Assembly: GCF_019968765.1 (NCBI RefSeq)
Contig: NZ_CP074149.1
Span: 2,108,001 to 2,172,000 of the forward strand
Reading direction: 5' to 3'
Length of the DNA stretch: 64,000 bases
Source of the DNA: Enterobacter sp. JBIWA008
GTDB lineage: Bacteria; Pseudomonadota; Gammaproteobacteria; Enterobacterales; Enterobacteriaceae
Shown: in pieces, positions 16,116 to 27,449 of the stretch
Numbering within the stretch: position 1 is the stretch's first letter
Layout: the number at the start of each line of letters is the position of its first letter
Program-made: the position numbers and the translations under genes
Notes under the pieces: model-generated
What the model saw: only the letters and a program-made list of their open reading frames with translations
What the model was told of the DNA's origin: nothing
Database searches by the model: none

Positions 16116-17606
16116 ATGTCTCGTAATACTGAAGCAACGAGTGATGTAAATACCTGGAGCGGTGGGCACCTCAACTATAAAGAGGGGTTCTTCACCCAGC
16201 TGCAGACCGATGAGCTGGCGAAAGGCATTAACGAAGATGTCGTGCGGGCGATCTCGGCGAAACGCAACGAGCCGGAGTGGATGCTGGAGTTTCGCCTGAG
16301 CGCCTTCCGCGCCTGGCTGGAGATGGAAGAGCCGCACTGGCTGAAAGCGCATTACGACAAGCTGAACTATCAGGATTACAGCTACTACTCCGCGCCCTCC
16401 TGCGGAAGCTGTGACGATACCTGCGCCTCCCAGCCGGGGGCGGTGCAGCAAACCGGTGCCGAGAACAGCTTCCTCAGCAAAGAGGTGGAAGAAGCCTTTA
16501 ACCAGCTGGGCGTGCCCGTTCGCGAAGGGAAAGAGGTGGCGGTGGACGCCATTTTCGACTCCGTCTCGGTGGCGACCACCTACCGTGAGAAGCTGGCAGA
16601 GCAGGGGATCATTTTCTGCTCCTTCGGCGAAGCGATTCACGATCATCCGGAACTGGTGAAAAAATACATTGGGACCGTGGTGCCCTCTAACGACAACTTC
16701 TTTGCGGCGCTCAACGCGGCGGTAGCCTCTGACGGCACCTTTATCTACGTGCCGAAAGGCGTGCGCTGTCCGATGGAGCTTTCCACCTATTTCCGCATCA
16801 ATGCCGAAAAAACCGGCCAGTTCGAACGCACGATTCTGGTCGCGGATGAAGGCAGCTACGTCAGCTATATCGAAGGGTGCTCCGCCCCGGTTCGCGACAG
16901 CTACCAGCTGCACGCGGCGGTGGTGGAGGTCATCATCCACAAAGATGCCGAGGTGAAATACTCCACGGTGCAAAACTGGTTCCCGGGCGACGGCAATACC
17001 GGCGGTATCCTGAACTTTGTCACCAAGCGCGCGCTGTGCGAAGGCGAAAACAGCAAGATGTCGTGGACCCAGTCAGAAACCGGCTCCGCCATCACCTGGA
17101 AATACCCGAGCTGCATTCTGCGCGGGGATAACTCCATCGGCGAGTTTTACTCGGTGGCGCTGACCAGCGGCCATCAGCAGGCCGATACCGGCACCAAGAT
17201 GATCCACATTGGTAAAAACACCAAATCGACCATCATCTCGAAAGGGATCTCTGCCGGGCATAGCCAGAACAGCTATCGCGGGCTGGTGAAAATCATGCCG
17301 ACGGCCACCAATGCGCGAAACTTTACCCAGTGTGACTCGATGCTGATTGGCGCAGACTGCGGGGCGCACACCTTCCCCTACGTCGAGTGCCGTAACAACA
17401 CGGCCCAGCTTGAGCACGAGGCGACGACGTCGCGGATTGGGGAAGATCAGCTCTTCTACTGCCTGCAGCGCGGGATCAGCGAAGAAGACGCCATCTCAAT
17501 GATCGTTAACGGCTTCTGTAAGGATGTGTTCTCTGAACTGCCGCTGGAATTTGCCGTTGAAGCCCAGAAACTCCTCGCCATTAGTCTTGAACACAGCGTC
17601 GGTTAA
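16116..17606 (+). CDS. sufB: SufB, scaffold subunit of the SufBCD complex
   Basis: This 496-residue SufB/SufD-family protein builds clusters with SufC and SufD. The frame begins upstream inside sufA, but the true start is ATG 16116 ([11 protein letters not shown]), with GGCGG before it and eight bases after the sufA stop. Conserved features include [20 protein letters not shown] near the C-terminus, containing the cysteine and histidine-glutamate region used for cluster assembly. Near identity to the E. coli protein is seen across the length. Confidence 0.97.
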   Translation: MSRNTEATSDVNTWSGGHLNYKEGFFTQLQTDELAKGINEDVVRAISAKRNEPEWMLEFRLSAFRAWLEMEEPHWLKAHYDKLNYQDYSYYSAPSCGSCDDTCASQPGAVQQTGAENSFLSKEVEEAFNQLGVPVREGKEVAVDAIFDSVSVATTYREKLAEQGIIFCSFGEAIHDHPELVKKYIGTVVPSNDNFFAALNAAVASDGTFIYVPKGVRCPMELSTYFRINAEKTGQFERTILVADEGSYVSYIEGCSAPVRDSYQLHAAVVEVIIHKDAEVKYSTVQNWFPGDGNTGGILNFVTKRALCEGENSKMSWTQSETGSAITWKYPSCILRGDNSIGEFYSVALTSGHQQADTGTKMIHIGKNTKSTIISKGISAGHSQNSYRGLVKIMPTATNARNFTQCDSMLIGADCGAHTFPYVECRNNTAQLEHEATTSRIGEDQLFYCLQRGISEEDAISMIVNGFCKDVFSELPLEFAVEAQKLLAISLEHSVG

Positions 17607-17615
17607 GGAAAGCAC

Positions 17616-18362
17616 ATGTTACGTATTAAAGATTTACAGGTTAGCGTAGAAGACAAAGCCATCCTGCGTGGCCTCAATTTTGACGTCAGGCCGGGTGAAG
17701 TCCACGCCATCATGGGGCCGAACGGTTCCGGGAAAAGTACGCTTTCTGCGACGCTGGCGGGGCGCGAAGATTATGAGGTGACCCACGGCTCGGTGGAGTT
17801 TAACGGCAAGGATCTGCTGGAGATGTCTCCGGAAGACCGAGCGGGAGAGGGCATCTTCATGGCCTTCCAGTACCCGGTCGAAATTCCGGGCGTCAGCAAC
17901 CAGTTCTTCCTGCAGACGGCGCTGAATGCGGTGCGCAAGTATCGCGGCCTGGAGGCGCTGGACCGCTTTGACTTCCAGGATCTGATGGAAGAGAAGATCA
18001 AGCTGCTGAAAATGCCGGAAGATCTGCTGACCCGTTCGGTGAACGTTGGCTTTTCCGGCGGAGAGAAAAAGCGTAACGACATTCTGCAGATGGCGGTGCT
18101 CGAGCCCGAGCTGTGCATTCTGGATGAGACCGACTCCGGCCTGGATATCGACGCCCTGAAGATTGTCGCTGACGGGGTGAACTCCCTGCGCGACGGCAAA
18201 CGTTCGTTCATTATCGTCACCCACTACCAGCGCATCCTGGACTACATCAAGCCGGATTACGTTCACGTGCTTTACCAGGGGCGTATTGTGAAATCCGGTG
18301 ATTTCACGCTGGTTAAACAACTGGAGGAGCAGGGCTATGGCTGGCTTACCGATCAGCAGTAA
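17616..18362 (+). CDS. sufC: SufC, ATPase subunit of the SufBCD complex
   Basis: A 248-residue ABC-type ATPase. The Walker A is GPNGSGKST (about 34-42), the signature is GFSGGEKKRND, and Walker B is LCILDETDSGLD with the atypical D after E. It is cytosolic and has no membrane partner; ATP binding dimerises SufC and opens the SufB-SufD interface. The sequence overlaps sufD by 26 bases. Confidence 0.97.
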   Translation: MLRIKDLQVSVEDKAILRGLNFDVRPGEVHAIMGPNGSGKSTLSATLAGREDYEVTHGSVEFNGKDLLEMSPEDRAGEGIFMAFQYPVEIPGVSNQFFLQTALNAVRKYRGLEALDRFDFQDLMEEKIKLLKMPEDLLTRSVNVGFSGGEKKRNDILQMAVLEPELCILDETDSGLDIDALKIVADGVNSLRDGKRSFIIVTHYQRILDYIKPDYVHVLYQGRIVKSGDFTLVKQLEEQGYGWLTDQQ

Positions 18363-19608
18363 TGCGCTCCAGCAGTGGCACAGGCTGTTTGAAGCCCAGG
18401 GCGGCACGCGCTCTGAGCAGGCGCAGCAGCATCTTCAGCAGATGCTGCGTCTCGGCCTGCCGACGCGTAAGCATGAGAACTGGAAGTACACCCCGCTTGA
18501 TGGCCTGCTGAACGCCGAGTTTGTGACCCGTCGGGCGGATCTCACGCCTGCGCAGCGTGACGCGCTGGCAGTACGCGTGGATGCCGTGCGCCTGGTGTTT
18601 GTCGACGGTGAGTTCCGTCCGGAGCTGAGCGACGCCCTTCAGGGGAGCGGATTTGAGATTGAGATAAACGACGAGCGCCAGCCCCTGAGCGCCCCGGTTC
18701 AGCCTGAGGTTTTCCTGCACCTGACCGAGAGCCTGGCCCGCCGCGTGACGCACATCCGCGTGAAGCGTAACCAGCGTCCGGCAAAACCGCTGCTGCTGAT
18801 GCATATCACCCAGGGTGTGGACGGCGACGAAATCAACACCGCGCACTATCGCCACCATCTTGAGATGGCGGAGGGAGCGGAGGCCACGGTAATCGAACAT
18901 TACGTCAGCCTCAACGATATCCGACACTTTACCGGATCCCGTCTGACGATGAATGTTGCCGCCAATGCCCAGCTTCACCACGTCAAGCTGGGGTTTGAAA
19001 ATGCGCAGAGCCACCACTTTGCCCATAACGACATTGTGCTGGGTCAGGATGCCGCAGCGTACAGCCATAGCTTCCTCCTCGGCGGGTCGGTGCTGCGCCA
19101 CAATACCAGCACGCAGCTTAACGGTGAAAACACCACGCTGCGCATCAACAGCCTGGCGATGCCGGTTAAATCAGAGGTGTGCGACACGCGCACCTGGCTG
19201 GAGCACAACAAGGGCTACTGCAACAGCCGCCAGCTGCATAAAACCATCGTCAGCGACAGAGGTCGCGCGGTGTTTAACGGACTGATTAACGTGGCGCAGC
19301 ACGCCATTAAAACCGACGGGCAGATGACCAACAACAATCTGCTGTTAGGTCGCCTGGCGGAAGTGGACACCAAACCGCAGCTGGAGATCTACGCCGACGA
19401 CGTGAAGTGCAGCCACGGTGCGACGGTCGGGCGCATCGACGATGAGCAGATGTTCTACCTGCGTTCCCGCGGTATCGACCAGCAGGCGGCGCAGAAAATG
19501 ATTATCTATGCGTTTGCCGCCGAACTGACGGAAGCGCTGAACGATGGTCAGTTGAAACAGCAGGTGCTGGCGCGTATCGGTCAGCGTCTGCCTGGAGGCG
19601 AAGCATGA
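18337..19608 (+). CDS. sufD: SufD, Fe-S assembly protein
   Basis: This 423-residue SufB/SufD-family protein has the same length as E. coli SufD. I chose ATG 18337 ([18 protein letters not shown]), inside the end of sufC; an earlier in-frame start is not conserved. The C-terminal part [20 protein letters not shown] carries the conserved histidine used in iron entry. It pairs with SufB on the SufC dimer. Confidence 0.96.
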   Translation: MAGLPISSNALQQWHRLFEAQGGTRSEQAQQHLQQMLRLGLPTRKHENWKYTPLDGLLNAEFVTRRADLTPAQRDALAVRVDAVRLVFVDGEFRPELSDALQGSGFEIEINDERQPLSAPVQPEVFLHLTESLARRVTHIRVKRNQRPAKPLLLMHITQGVDGDEINTAHYRHHLEMAEGAEATVIEHYVSLNDIRHFTGSRLTMNVAANAQLHHVKLGFENAQSHHFAHNDIVLGQDAAAYSHSFLLGGSVLRHNTSTQLNGENTTLRINSLAMPVKSEVCDTRTWLEHNKGYCNSRQLHKTIVSDRGRAVFNGLINVAQHAIKTDGQMTNNNLLLGRLAEVDTKPQLEIYADDVKCSHGATVGRIDDEQMFYLRSRGIDQQAAQKMIIYAFAAELTEALNDGQLKQQVLARIGQRLPGGEA

Positions 19609-20825
19609 GTTTTCCCGTCGAGAAAGTGCGGGCAGATTTCCCGGTTCTGACCCGTGAAGTAAACGGTCTTCCTCTGGCCTATCTGGACAGCGCGGCCAGC
19701 GCCCAGAAGCCGAATCAGGTGGTGGATGCGGAAGCCGAGTTTTATCGCCATGGCTACGCCGCCGTGCACCGGGGGATTCACACGCTGAGCGCGGAAGCCA
19801 CCCAGCGTATGGAAAACGTGCGTACGCAGCTGGCCGCCTTCCTCAACGCGCGCTCGCCTGAAGAGCTGGTCTTCGTGCGCGGAACCACCGAAGGGATCAA
19901 CCTTGTCGCCAACAGCTGGGGCAACGCGCAGGTCCACGCCGGGGATAACATCATCATCACCCAGATGGAGCACCACGCCAATATCGTGCCATGGCAGATG
20001 CTCTGCGAGCGCGTTGGCGCGCAATTGCGGGTCATTCCGCTCAACGTTGACGGGACGCTGCAGCTCGACCAGCTTGACGCATTGCTCGACGATAAAACCC
20101 GGCTGGTGGCGGTCACCCAGGTCTCCAACGTGCTCGGGACTGAAAACCCGGTGGCAGCGATTGTCGAAAAAGCTCATCAGGCCGGTGCGAAGGTCCTGAT
20201 TGACGGCGCTCAGGCGGTGATGCACCACGCGGTTGACGTCCAGGCGCTGGACTGTGATTTCTACGTCTTTTCAGGCCACAAGCTCTATGGGCCTACCGGG
20301 ATTGGGGTGCTGTACGTAAAAGAGGCAATTCTGCAGGCGATGCCGCCGTGGGAAGGGGGCGGGTCAATGATCGCCACCGTTAGCCTGACGGAAGGCACCA
20401 CCTATGCCCGCGCGCCGTGGCGTTTTGAGGCGGGCACGCCCAACACCGGTGGGATTATCGGTTTGGGGGCGGCGGTGTCTTATGTCTCCGCAATCGGCCT
20501 TGATAGCATTCAGGAGTACGAACAGCTGCTGATGCACTATGCGCTTGCGGAGCTTGCCAGCGTGCCGGATCTGACCCTCTACGGGCCTGCCGATCGGCAA
20601 GGGGTGATTGCGTTTAATCTCGGGAAACATCACGCCTATGACGTGGGTAGTTTTCTCGATAACTACGGCGTGGCGGTCCGTACCGGGCACCACTGCGCCA
20701 TGCCGCTGATGGCGTTTTACCAGGTACCGGCAATGTGCCGCGCGTCGCTGGTGATGTACAACACAACGGAAGAGGTCGACAGGCTGGTGGCGGGGCTTAA
20801 GCGCATTCATCAGCTGCTGGGCTAA
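19605..20825 (+). CDS. sufS: SufS, cysteine desulfurase
   Basis: A 406-residue PLP enzyme that takes sulfur from L-cysteine and gives it to SufE. Lys226 ([12 protein letters not shown]) forms the Schiff base, and Cys364 (RTGHHCAMP) carries the persulfide; both keep the E. coli numbering. The start overlaps the sufD stop by 4 bases. Confidence 0.97.
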   Translation: MSFPVEKVRADFPVLTREVNGLPLAYLDSAASAQKPNQVVDAEAEFYRHGYAAVHRGIHTLSAEATQRMENVRTQLAAFLNARSPEELVFVRGTTEGINLVANSWGNAQVHAGDNIIITQMEHHANIVPWQMLCERVGAQLRVIPLNVDGTLQLDQLDALLDDKTRLVAVTQVSNVLGTENPVAAIVEKAHQAGAKVLIDGAQAVMHHAVDVQALDCDFYVFSGHKLYGPTGIGVLYVKEAILQAMPPWEGGGSMIATVSLTEGTTYARAPWRFEAGTPNTGGIIGLGAAVSYVSAIGLDSIQEYEQLLMHYALAELASVPDLTLYGPADRQGVIAFNLGKHHAYDVGSFLDNYGVAVRTGHHCAMPLMAFYQVPAMCRASLVMYNTTEEVDRLVAGLKRIHQLLG

Positions 20826-20839
20826 CGGAGAGGCGAAAG

Positions 20840-21256
20840 ATGGCGGAACTGCCGGACAAAGATAAATTACTGCGCAACTTCTCGCGTTGCGCAAACTGGG
20901 AAGAGAAGTATCTCTATATCATTGAACTGGGACAGCGCTTATCGCCGCTCGGTGAAGAGGCGCACAGCCCGGAGAACAGTATTCAGGGCTGTCAGAGCCA
21001 GGTGTGGATTGTGATGGCGCAGTCAGATGACGGCACTATCGAATTGCGCGGCGACAGCGATGCGGCCATTGTAAAAGGCCTTATTGCGGTCGTCTTTAGC
21101 CTTTATCACCGGATGTCGGCGCAGGATATTGTCGCGTTTGATGTCCGCCCGTGGTTTGAAAAAATGGCCCTGACCCAACACCTCACCCCGTCCCGTTCTC
21201 AGGGACTGGAAGCGATGATTCGCGCCATTCGCGCCAAAGCTGCAATCCTTAGCTAG
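20840..21256 (+). CDS. sufE: SufE, sulfur acceptor for SufS
   Basis: A 138-residue SufE-family protein with the persulfide cysteine at residue 51 (IQGCQSQVW). It takes sulfur from SufS Cys364 and hands it to SufB. It starts 14 bases after sufS and is the last gene of the operon; a GC-rich hairpin with a T run follows at 21285-21313. Confidence 0.97.
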   Translation: MAELPDKDKLLRNFSRCANWEEKYLYIIELGQRLSPLGEEAHSPENSIQGCQSQVWIVMAQSDDGTIELRGDSDAAIVKGLIAVVFSLYHRMSAQDIVAFDVRPWFEKMALTQHLTPSRSQGLEAMIRAIRAKAAILS

Positions 21257-21284
21257 ACTTACAGAACAGCATTCATTCTGTTTC

Positions 21285-21313
21285 GCGAGGTGGTTCTCGC
21301 CTCGCTGGTTTTT
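21285..21313 (+). terminator. Probable terminator between sufE and ldtE
   Basis: GCGAGG (21285-21290) pairs with CCTCGC (21300-21305), followed by TGGTTTTTC. The T tract is interrupted, so read-through into ldtE is possible. Confidence 0.5.
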
Positions 21314-21353
21314 CAGCTTTCTGGCGTCCTGCCAGTGAATAAGGAATCTCAGC

Positions 21354-22367
21354 ATGAAGCGCGCGTCTCTCATAACTCTATTACTCCTCAGTTCGCTCGG
21401 CGCACTTAATTCGGCCCGCGCGATGGACTATCCGTTGCCGCCCGCAGGCAGTCGCCTGATTGGGCAAAATCAAACCTACACGATACAGGAAGGGGATAAT
21501 AAGCTGCAGACCATCGCCCGTCGGTTTAATACGGCGGCGCAGGTGCTCCTGGAAACGAACAATACCATTGCGCCGGTAAACCCTGCGCCTGGAACCGTCA
21601 TTACCATCCCGTCGCAGATGCTGTTGCCGGACACGCCGCGCGAGGGCATTGTGGTGAACCTCGCAGAGCTTCGGCTTTACTACTTCCCGCCGGGAGAAAA
21701 CATCGTTCAGGTCTTCCCGCTCGGCATCGGACAGCTGGGGCTGGAAACGCCGGTCACGACCACGCGCGTGAGCCAGAAGATCCCGAATCCCACCTGGACG
21801 CCCACGCCGGGCATCAGAGCACGCTCCCTGGAGCAGGGAATTAAATTACCTCCGGTGGTGCCTGCCGGGCCCAATAACCCGCTGGGACGCTTCGCGCTGC
21901 GTTTAGGCGTGGGCAATGGGGAATATCTCATCCACGGCACCAGCGCACCGGACAGCGTTGGTCTGCGGGTCAGTTCCGGCTGTATGCGTATGAACGCCCC
22001 GGATATCAAAGCGCTGTTCGAACAGGTGCGGGTGGGCACGCGTGTGCAGATTATTAATGAACCCGTCAAGTTCTCCGTTGAGCCGGATGGTAAACGCTAT
22101 ATTGAAGTCCACCGTCCGCTGGCGCAGGTAGAAGGGGAAAATCCGCAGGTCTCGCCAATTACCCACTCCGCCGACTTTGCGACCTTTGTTTCTCAGGCGG
22201 GAAGCGATAAGGCGCTGATTGATAAAGCCCTGTCACGCCGTGCCGGGATCCCGGTTATCGTGTCGTCAGGTAGCGCTCCGTCAGCCAGCAATAGCGTGTT
22301 GTCGGTGCAGAACAGTCGGGTGTCTGCAGCTGTTGCGGAAGATGAAGGGGAGAAGGTGACGCAGTAG
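21354..22367 (+). CDS. ldtE: L,D-transpeptidase LdtE
   Basis: This 337-residue periplasmic enzyme has a signal peptide (about 1-23, ending ARA), a LysM domain (about 43-90, [17 protein letters not shown]) and a YkuD catalytic domain (about 98-235). The [20 protein letters not shown] motif provides the catalytic Cys near residue 210. LdtE (YnhG) makes 3-3 cross-links in peptidoglycan. The last ~60 residues are a low-complexity Ser/Val-rich tail. It lies beside lpp, whose product is attached to peptidoglycan by related enzymes. Confidence 0.94.
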   Translation: MKRASLITLLLLSSLGALNSARAMDYPLPPAGSRLIGQNQTYTIQEGDNKLQTIARRFNTAAQVLLETNNTIAPVNPAPGTVITIPSQMLLPDTPREGIVVNLAELRLYYFPPGENIVQVFPLGIGQLGLETPVTTTRVSQKIPNPTWTPTPGIRARSLEQGIKLPPVVPAGPNNPLGRFALRLGVGNGEYLIHGTSAPDSVGLRVSSGCMRMNAPDIKALFEQVRVGTRVQIINEPVKFSVEPDGKRYIEVHRPLAQVEGENPQVSPITHSADFATFVSQAGSDKALIDKALSRRAGIPVIVSSGSAPSASNSVLSVQNSRVSAAVAEDEGEKVTQ

Positions 22368-22382
22368 CCGTTTGTCGCAGGC

Positions 22383-22415
22383 AAAAAAAATGGCGCACGA
22401 TGTGCGCCATTTTAT
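22383..22415. terminator. Bidirectional terminator between ldtE and lpp
   Basis: AAAATGGCGCACGATGTGCGCCATTTT forms a strong stem with A and T runs on both sides, so it can end both converging transcripts. Confidence 0.9.
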
Positions 22416-22427
22416 TAACAGGTACTA

Positions 22428-22676
<249 letters not shown>

Positions 22677-22701
22677 CTAGATTGAGTTAATCTCCATGTA
22701 G

Positions 22702-22737
22702 CGTTACAAGTATTACACAAAGTTTTTTGGGTTGAGA
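22702..22737 (-). promoter_or_regulatory. lpp promoter
   Basis: On the minus strand the region around AATACT (-10, 22709-22714) and the AT-rich upstream part is nearly identical to the classic E. coli lpp promoter. The transcript start is expected at about 22702 and the leader ends GAGGGTATTAATA before the ATG. The AT-rich stretch 22738-22917 shows no gene. Confidence 0.75.
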
Positions 22738-22920
22738 ATATTTTTTTGATGGGAATACACCTATTTTTGATCGTTCGCTCAAAGAAGCATCGAATCAGCC
22801 CTTTTCGGGCAAAAATCTAAGGAAAAAAAGGCATTTATCATCGGATTCATCTTAGATAAATCGCAATTAAATAGAAAAACCCGATTTGCATTTTGAATGA
22901 CTTTGGCTAATGCCTGTAAT

Positions 22921-22948
22921 AAAAAAAGCGCCCGAAGGGCGCTTTTTA
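22921..22948 (-). terminator. Terminator of pykF
   Basis: AAAAAAGCGCCCGAAGGGCGCTTTTT; the stem GCGCCC/GGGCGC with flanking A and T runs lies about 25 bases past the pykF stop on the minus strand. Confidence 0.88.
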
Positions 22949-22973
22949 TCCAAACTAATTCGTTCGGGAATTA

Positions 22974-24395
22974 TTACAGCACGTGAACAGATGCGGTATT
23001 GGTGGTTCCGCTTGGTACCAGTGCGCCAGAAACCATGACCACAACGTCACCTTTCTGTGCCAGACCACGATCAACCAGCTCCAGCGCCACTTCTTTACCC
23101 AGACGGTAGAAATCATCCGTAGAGGCGATCTCTTTCACCAGGTGAGGGATCACGCCTTTGCTCAGCACCAGCTGGCGGGCAGTGGTTTCATTGGTGGTCA
23201 GCGCCAGGATAGTCGCATCCGGGAAGTATTTACGCACCGCGCGAGCAGATTTACCGCCCTGGGTGGCAACCACGATCAGTGGCGCTTCCAGTTTCTCAGC
23301 CGTTTCTACTGCACCGCGGCATACCGCTTCGGTGATGCGCAGCTTGCGGCTGTCGTTGTTGTAATCCAGACGGCTTTTCATCACGCGGTCGGTACGTTCG
23401 CAGATGGTGGCCATGATGGTCACCGCTTCCAGCGGATATTTACCCTTGGCGGATTCGCCGGACAGCATAACGGCATCAGTACCGTCAAGGATGGCGTTTG
23501 CCACGTCGCCTGCTTCAGCGCGGGTAGGGCGTGGGTTTTTGATCATGGAGTCCAGCATTTGCGTTGCGGTGATAACCACTTTACGCGCGCGAACACATTT
23601 CTCGATCATCATCTTCTGCGCGAAGATCACCTCTTCAACCGGGATTTCTACGCCCAGGTCGCCACGTGCAACCATGATGCCGTCAGACGCTTCGAGGATT
23701 TCGTCGAAGTTGTTCAGGCCTTCCTGGTTTTCAATTTTGGAGATGATCTGGATCTTCTCGCCGCCGTGCGCTTTCAGGTGCTCACGAATTTCAACCACGT
23801 CTGAGCGCTTACGGATGAAGGAGGCCGCAACAAAGTCAACGCCTTGTTCGCAACCGAAGATCAGGTCCTGTTTGTCTTTTTCAGCCAGTGCTGGCAGCGC
23901 GATAGAAACGCCCGGCAGGTTAACGCCTTTGTTTTCGCCCAGGTCGCCGTTGTTCAGCACTTTACAGATAACCTTGTTGCCTTCGATCGCGGTGACTTCC
24001 ATACCGATCAGACCATCGTCCACCAGCACGGTGTTACCGACGGACAGGTCGTTGGTGAAGCCTTCATAGGTCACTGCAACGATTTCGCTGTTGCCGACAA
24101 CGGATTTGTCGGTGGTGAAGGTGAAGGTCTGGCCCGCTTTCAGAGAGACGTCGTTACCGCCTTCCAGTTTGATGGTACGGATTTCTGGACCTTTGGTATC
24201 CAGCAGGATCGCAGCTTTTTTACCGGTCTTGCTCATCACGTTGCGCAAGTTCTGGATACGCTGACCGTGTTCTGCGTAGTCACCGTGGGAGAAGTTCAGA
24301 CGCATCACGTTCATGCCGGCGTCCAGCATTTTGGTCAGCATCTCTTCAGATTCGGTTTTCGGGCCGATAGTACAAACAATTTTCGTCTTTTTCAT
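22974..24395 (-). CDS. pykF: Pyruvate kinase I
   Basis: This 473-residue glycolytic enzyme makes pyruvate and ATP from phosphoenolpyruvate and ADP and is allosterically activated by fructose 1,6-bisphosphate. Visible parts are [10 protein letters not shown], the active-site signature [29 protein letters not shown] and the regulatory C-terminal domain ([18 protein letters not shown]). It has three residues more than E. coli PykF, near the C-terminus. A Cra site lies in the long leader region. Confidence 0.97.
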   Translation of the reverse strand: MKKTKIVCTIGPKTESEEMLTKMLDAGMNVMRLNFSHGDYAEHGQRIQNLRNVMSKTGKKAAILLDTKGPEIRTIKLEGGNDVSLKAGQTFTFTTDKSVVGNSEIVAVTYEGFTNDLSVGNTVLVDDGLIGMEVTAIEGNKVICKVLNNGDLGENKGVNLPGVSIALPALAEKDKQDLIFGCEQGVDFVAASFIRKRSDVVEIREHLKAHGGEKIQIISKIENQEGLNNFDEILEASDGIMVARGDLGVEIPVEEVIFAQKMMIEKCVRARKVVITATQMLDSMIKNPRPTRAEAGDVANAILDGTDAVMLSGESAKGKYPLEAVTIMATICERTDRVMKSRLDYNNDSRKLRITEAVCRGAVETAEKLEAPLIVVATQGGKSARAVRKYFPDATILALTTNETTARQLVLSKGVIPHLVKEIASTDDFYRLGKEVALELVDRGLAQKGDVVVMVSGALVPSGTTNTASVHVL

Positions 24396-24601
24396 GACAG
24401 TCTTAGTCTTTAAGTTGGGAAGGATATGGAAATCTCGCTCCGGGGGCGCACCGCCGCGGAGTCAAACCTGTGTTGCAAAAGAGTATATGACACGCACTAA
24501 GGATAGGAGACATCAAATGAGCGTGCAGAAGAAAGTGTGCCTGAGTGACAGCCCAACGAAGGAGAGGAGAAGTTGTACGTTGTTTTTTGTATTCCAAGCG
24601 C

Positions 24602-24613
24602 TGAAACCATTCA
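24602..24613 (-). promoter_or_regulatory. Cra (FruR) operator upstream of pykF
   Basis: On the minus strand TGAATGGTTTCA matches the Cra consensus TGAAWCGWTTMA-type palindrome and, as I recall, the E. coli pykF site. Cra represses glycolytic genes when fructose phosphates are low. The gap from 24396 to 24601 is the long pykF leader and shows no ORF. Likewise 24614-24772 shows nothing recognisable. Confidence 0.7.
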
Positions 24614-24772
24614 CCAGGGATTAGGCGCGCATTATACGCTGATTTTAAGATAAAAGGAAAATGGAAACGGTGTTTCAGAAATAATCTGAGCAGTTTCACA
24701 CAATATTGTTATCAATGCGTTAAGCCATGATGACAACTTATGGCGGCAGGTGATTGACCTGCCGCGTTTTGC

Positions 24773-25921
24773 TTATTTTTGCAGCGCCTGGCTGAGGTCG
24801 GCAATCAGGTCTTTGGGATCTTCAATCCCGACTGACAGACGGATCAGCTGCGGCACAATGCCGTTCGCCAGGCGTTGCTCCAGCGGAATCGAGGCGTGCG
24901 TCATGCTGTAAGGCTGGCTCACCAGACTTTCCACGCCGCCCAGGCTTTCCGCGAGGGTGAACAACTTCAGGTTGCGAATCACCTCGGTGGCGCGTTGCGC
25001 ATCGCCTTTTACCACGACGGAAATCATCCCACCGGGCAGGGCCATCTGCGCGCGGGCAAGCTGGTATTGCGGGTGCGATTCCAGGCCGGGATAGAACACC
25101 TTTTCGACCAGAGGATGCTGCTCCAGCCATTGCGCAATCGCCAGCGCGTTGGTGCTGTGCTTTTCTACCCTCAGCGCAAGCGTGCGAATACCGCGCAGCG
25201 TCAGGAAGCTGCTGAACGGATCCAGTACGCCGCCCACCGCGTTTTGCAGATAGCTCAGCCTATCCGCCAGTTCCCTGTTGTCCCCGACAATCGCCAGCCC
25301 GGCCACCACGTCAGAATGGCCGTTCAGGTATTTGGTGGCGGAATGCACCACGATATCGAAACCCGACTCCAGCGGACGGTGGATCACCGGCGACGCGAAG
25401 GTGTTATCCGCCACGCTGATGACGTTATGACGACGGGCGATCGCCGCAATGGCCGCCAGATCCGCCAGCTTCAGAAGCGGGTTGGTTGGCGTTTCGACCC
25501 ACACCATGCGGGTATCCGGGCGGATGGCGGCCTCAAGCCCGGCCAGGTCGTCCGGTTTAACCCAGCTGACCTGCAGGCCGGTGCTGCGCTTGCGCACGTT
25601 TTCAATCAGGCGGTACGTCCCGCCGTAAACGTCATCAATGGCGACAATATGGCTGTCTTTGTCCAGCAGTTCGAGCACCGTGGAGATGGCCGCCAGACCG
25701 GAGGCGAAGGCGTAACCGCGCGTGCCGCCTTCCAGTTCGGCGATGGCGGTTTCCAGCGCATGGCGTGTAGGGTTGCCGCTGCGGGAATATTCATAGCCGG
25801 TATGCTCGCCGGGTGACGGTTGCGAAAACGTCGAGGTGGCGTAAATCGGCGGCATTACGGCGCCGTGCTGGTCGTTGAACTCGCCGCTGTGTACGCTCAG
25901 GGTTGCCAGGTTTTTCATCAT
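24773..25921 (-). CDS. mtcC: Cystathionine gamma-lyase-like enzyme MtcC
   Basis: A 382-residue PLP enzyme of the Cys/Met metabolism family. It has YSRSGNPTRHALE, the cofactor-contact region ASGLAAIS and the Schiff-base lysine in HSATKYLNGHSDVV (about 198). Sequence alone does not separate gamma-lyase from gamma-synthase. The partner immediately upstream, a cystathionine beta-synthase, implies reverse transsulfuration: homocysteine to cystathionine to cysteine. Klebsiella pneumoniae has such a pair, described as mtcBC. The start may be the first or second of two adjacent ATGs, after AAAGGA. It lies 8 bases after mtcB. Confidence 0.8.
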   Translation of the reverse strand: MMKNLATLSVHSGEFNDQHGAVMPPIYATSTFSQPSPGEHTGYEYSRSGNPTRHALETAIAELEGGTRGYAFASGLAAISTVLELLDKDSHIVAIDDVYGGTYRLIENVRKRSTGLQVSWVKPDDLAGLEAAIRPDTRMVWVETPTNPLLKLADLAAIAAIARRHNVISVADNTFASPVIHRPLESGFDIVVHSATKYLNGHSDVVAGLAIVGDNRELADRLSYLQNAVGGVLDPFSSFLTLRGIRTLALRVEKHSTNALAIAQWLEQHPLVEKVFYPGLESHPQYQLARAQMALPGGMISVVVKGDAQRATEVIRNLKLFTLAESLGGVESLVSQPYSMTHASIPLEQRLANGIVPQLIRLSVGIEDPKDLIADLSQALQK

Positions 25922-25929
25922 CGATTCCT

Positions 25930-27300
25930 TTATTGCTGAAGACGGTTGCGCCAGGCGGTCAGAACGTCGCTGCGCGTAATCAGACCGAGAAAACGGTCGT
26001 TGTCATTAATCACGGCCACCAGGCCGCGGTCGAAGATGGCGTTCAGGGCGCTTTCCGGAGCGTGTTTATCAAGAAACTCCACCTGACGCGTCATGGCTGC
26101 CGTCACCGGAAGCGCGAAGCGGTCGCCGTCGCCGCCGATGTGCCGCAGGAGATCCCACTCGTCGATAATGCCCACCACCTTGCCGTTCTCCAGCACCGGC
26201 AGCTGGGAGATGTCATACAGGCGCATGCGTGCCAGCACGGTGGAAAGCGTGTCGTCCGGGGCGGCGGTGACGGTGGCGCCTTCATCGTGGCGCAGGGCGA
26301 TGTAGTCGGAGAGGTCGCCGGCCTGAGGGCGGGTGATAAGGCCTTGCTGACGCATCCAGTCGTCGTTGAACATCTTCGAGAGATACTTATTGCCGCTGTC
26401 GCAGGCGAAGGTCACCACGCGCTTCGGCGTGGTCTGCGCCTGGCAATATTTCAGCGCGGCCGCCAGCAGCGTGCCGCTGGAGGAGCCCGCCAGAATGCCT
26501 TCCGTTTTCAGCAGATCGCGCGCGGTGGTGAAGGCCTCGCGGTCGGTAATGCGCCAGGCGCGATTCACCCCTTCAATGTGGGCCAGCGGCGGAATAAAGT
26601 CTTCGCCAATACCCTCAACCAGCCAGGAGCCCGCGTCCTGGTAGCGTCCGGTTTCAACCTGGTCGGCCAGCACCGATCCGGCCGGGTCTGCCAGGACAAA
26701 CTCGGTATGCGGCGAGTGCTCGGCGAACCACGCCTGCAGGCCGCCCAGCGTACCGCCTGAGCCGACGCCCACCACGATGGCGTCGATCTGGCCGTCAAGC
26801 TGTTCGTACAGTTCCGGTGCCGTGGTGGTCCGGTGCGCCAGCGGGTTGGCTTCGTTATTGAACTGGTCGATGTAAAACGCGCCGGGCAGCTCGCTGGCCA
26901 GGCGCTGGGCGTAATCCTGATAATAGGCGGGGTGGCCCTTGTTGACGTCTGAGCGGGTCAGCACCACCTGGGCACCCAGCGCGCGCAGGTGGAAAATCTT
27001 CTCCCGGCTCATTTTGTCCGGCACCACCAGGATCAGCGAGTAGCCCTTCTGGGCGGCGATCAGCGCCAGCCCGAGACCGGTGTTCCCCGCCGTCGCCTCA
27101 ATAATCGTGCCGCCCGGCTGCAGCTGGCCGGTACGCTCCGCTTCGTTAATCATCGACAGCGCAACGCGATCCTTAATCGAACCGCCCGGATTCTGGTTTT
27201 CCAGCTTCAGGAACAGCGAGCAGGGACCGGTATCAAGCTTATGCAATTGGATAAGCGGGGTACGACCAATCAGTTCAGTGACGGAGTGATAAATCGTCAT
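25930..27300 (-). CDS. mtcB: Cystathionine beta-synthase MtcB
   Basis: This 456-residue protein has a fold-type II PLP domain (1-320) with the lysine in NPGGSIKDRVAL and the phosphate loop GSGGTLGGL. A C-terminal pair of CBS domains follows (about 335-455, DISQLPVLENGKVVGIIDEWD and VAVINDNDRFLGLITRSDV). That pairing is typical of cystathionine beta-synthase and not of cysteine synthase. I chose ATG 27300 (MTIYHSVTELIGRTPL) with AAAGG upstream. E. coli lacks this gene. Together with MtcC it would let the cell use methionine as a sulfur source. Confidence 0.85.
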   Translation of the reverse strand: MTIYHSVTELIGRTPLIQLHKLDTGPCSLFLKLENQNPGGSIKDRVALSMINEAERTGQLQPGGTIIEATAGNTGLGLALIAAQKGYSLILVVPDKMSREKIFHLRALGAQVVLTRSDVNKGHPAYYQDYAQRLASELPGAFYIDQFNNEANPLAHRTTTAPELYEQLDGQIDAIVVGVGSGGTLGGLQAWFAEHSPHTEFVLADPAGSVLADQVETGRYQDAGSWLVEGIGEDFIPPLAHIEGVNRAWRITDREAFTTARDLLKTEGILAGSSSGTLLAAALKYCQAQTTPKRVVTFACDSGNKYLSKMFNDDWMRQQGLITRPQAGDLSDYIALRHDEGATVTAAPDDTLSTVLARMRLYDISQLPVLENGKVVGIIDEWDLLRHIGGDGDRFALPVTAAMTRQVEFLDKHAPESALNAIFDRGLVAVINDNDRFLGLITRSDVLTAWRNRLQQ

Positions 27301-27425
27301 GATGTTTACCTTTCTGGATGTCATGACGGGATGATAGGGCGGTGAAATTTTCTCAATAAAGAACCATTCACTGCCGTTTAGAACAGAAAAGAATATAAAT
27401 GCCATTTATGGATGGCAGGACAGCA

Positions 27426-27449
27426 AGACGTAAAGTTGTCTGGATGTGA
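27426..27449. promoter_or_regulatory. Candidate MetJ operator (tandem met boxes)
   Basis: AGACGTAA-AGTTGTCT-GGATGTGA (three consecutive octamers) resembles tandem AGACGTCT met boxes, matching 7/8, 6/8 and fewer. It lies in the 400-base gap between mtcB and the divergent metN-like gene. MetJ involvement in mtc regulation has been reported in Klebsiella. CysB or Cbl sites cannot be judged by eye. Confidence 0.45.

Noticed and set aside
16053..16973. 306-codon minus-strand frame opposite sufB
   Set aside because: Antisense to a highly conserved gene; no recognisable protein features.
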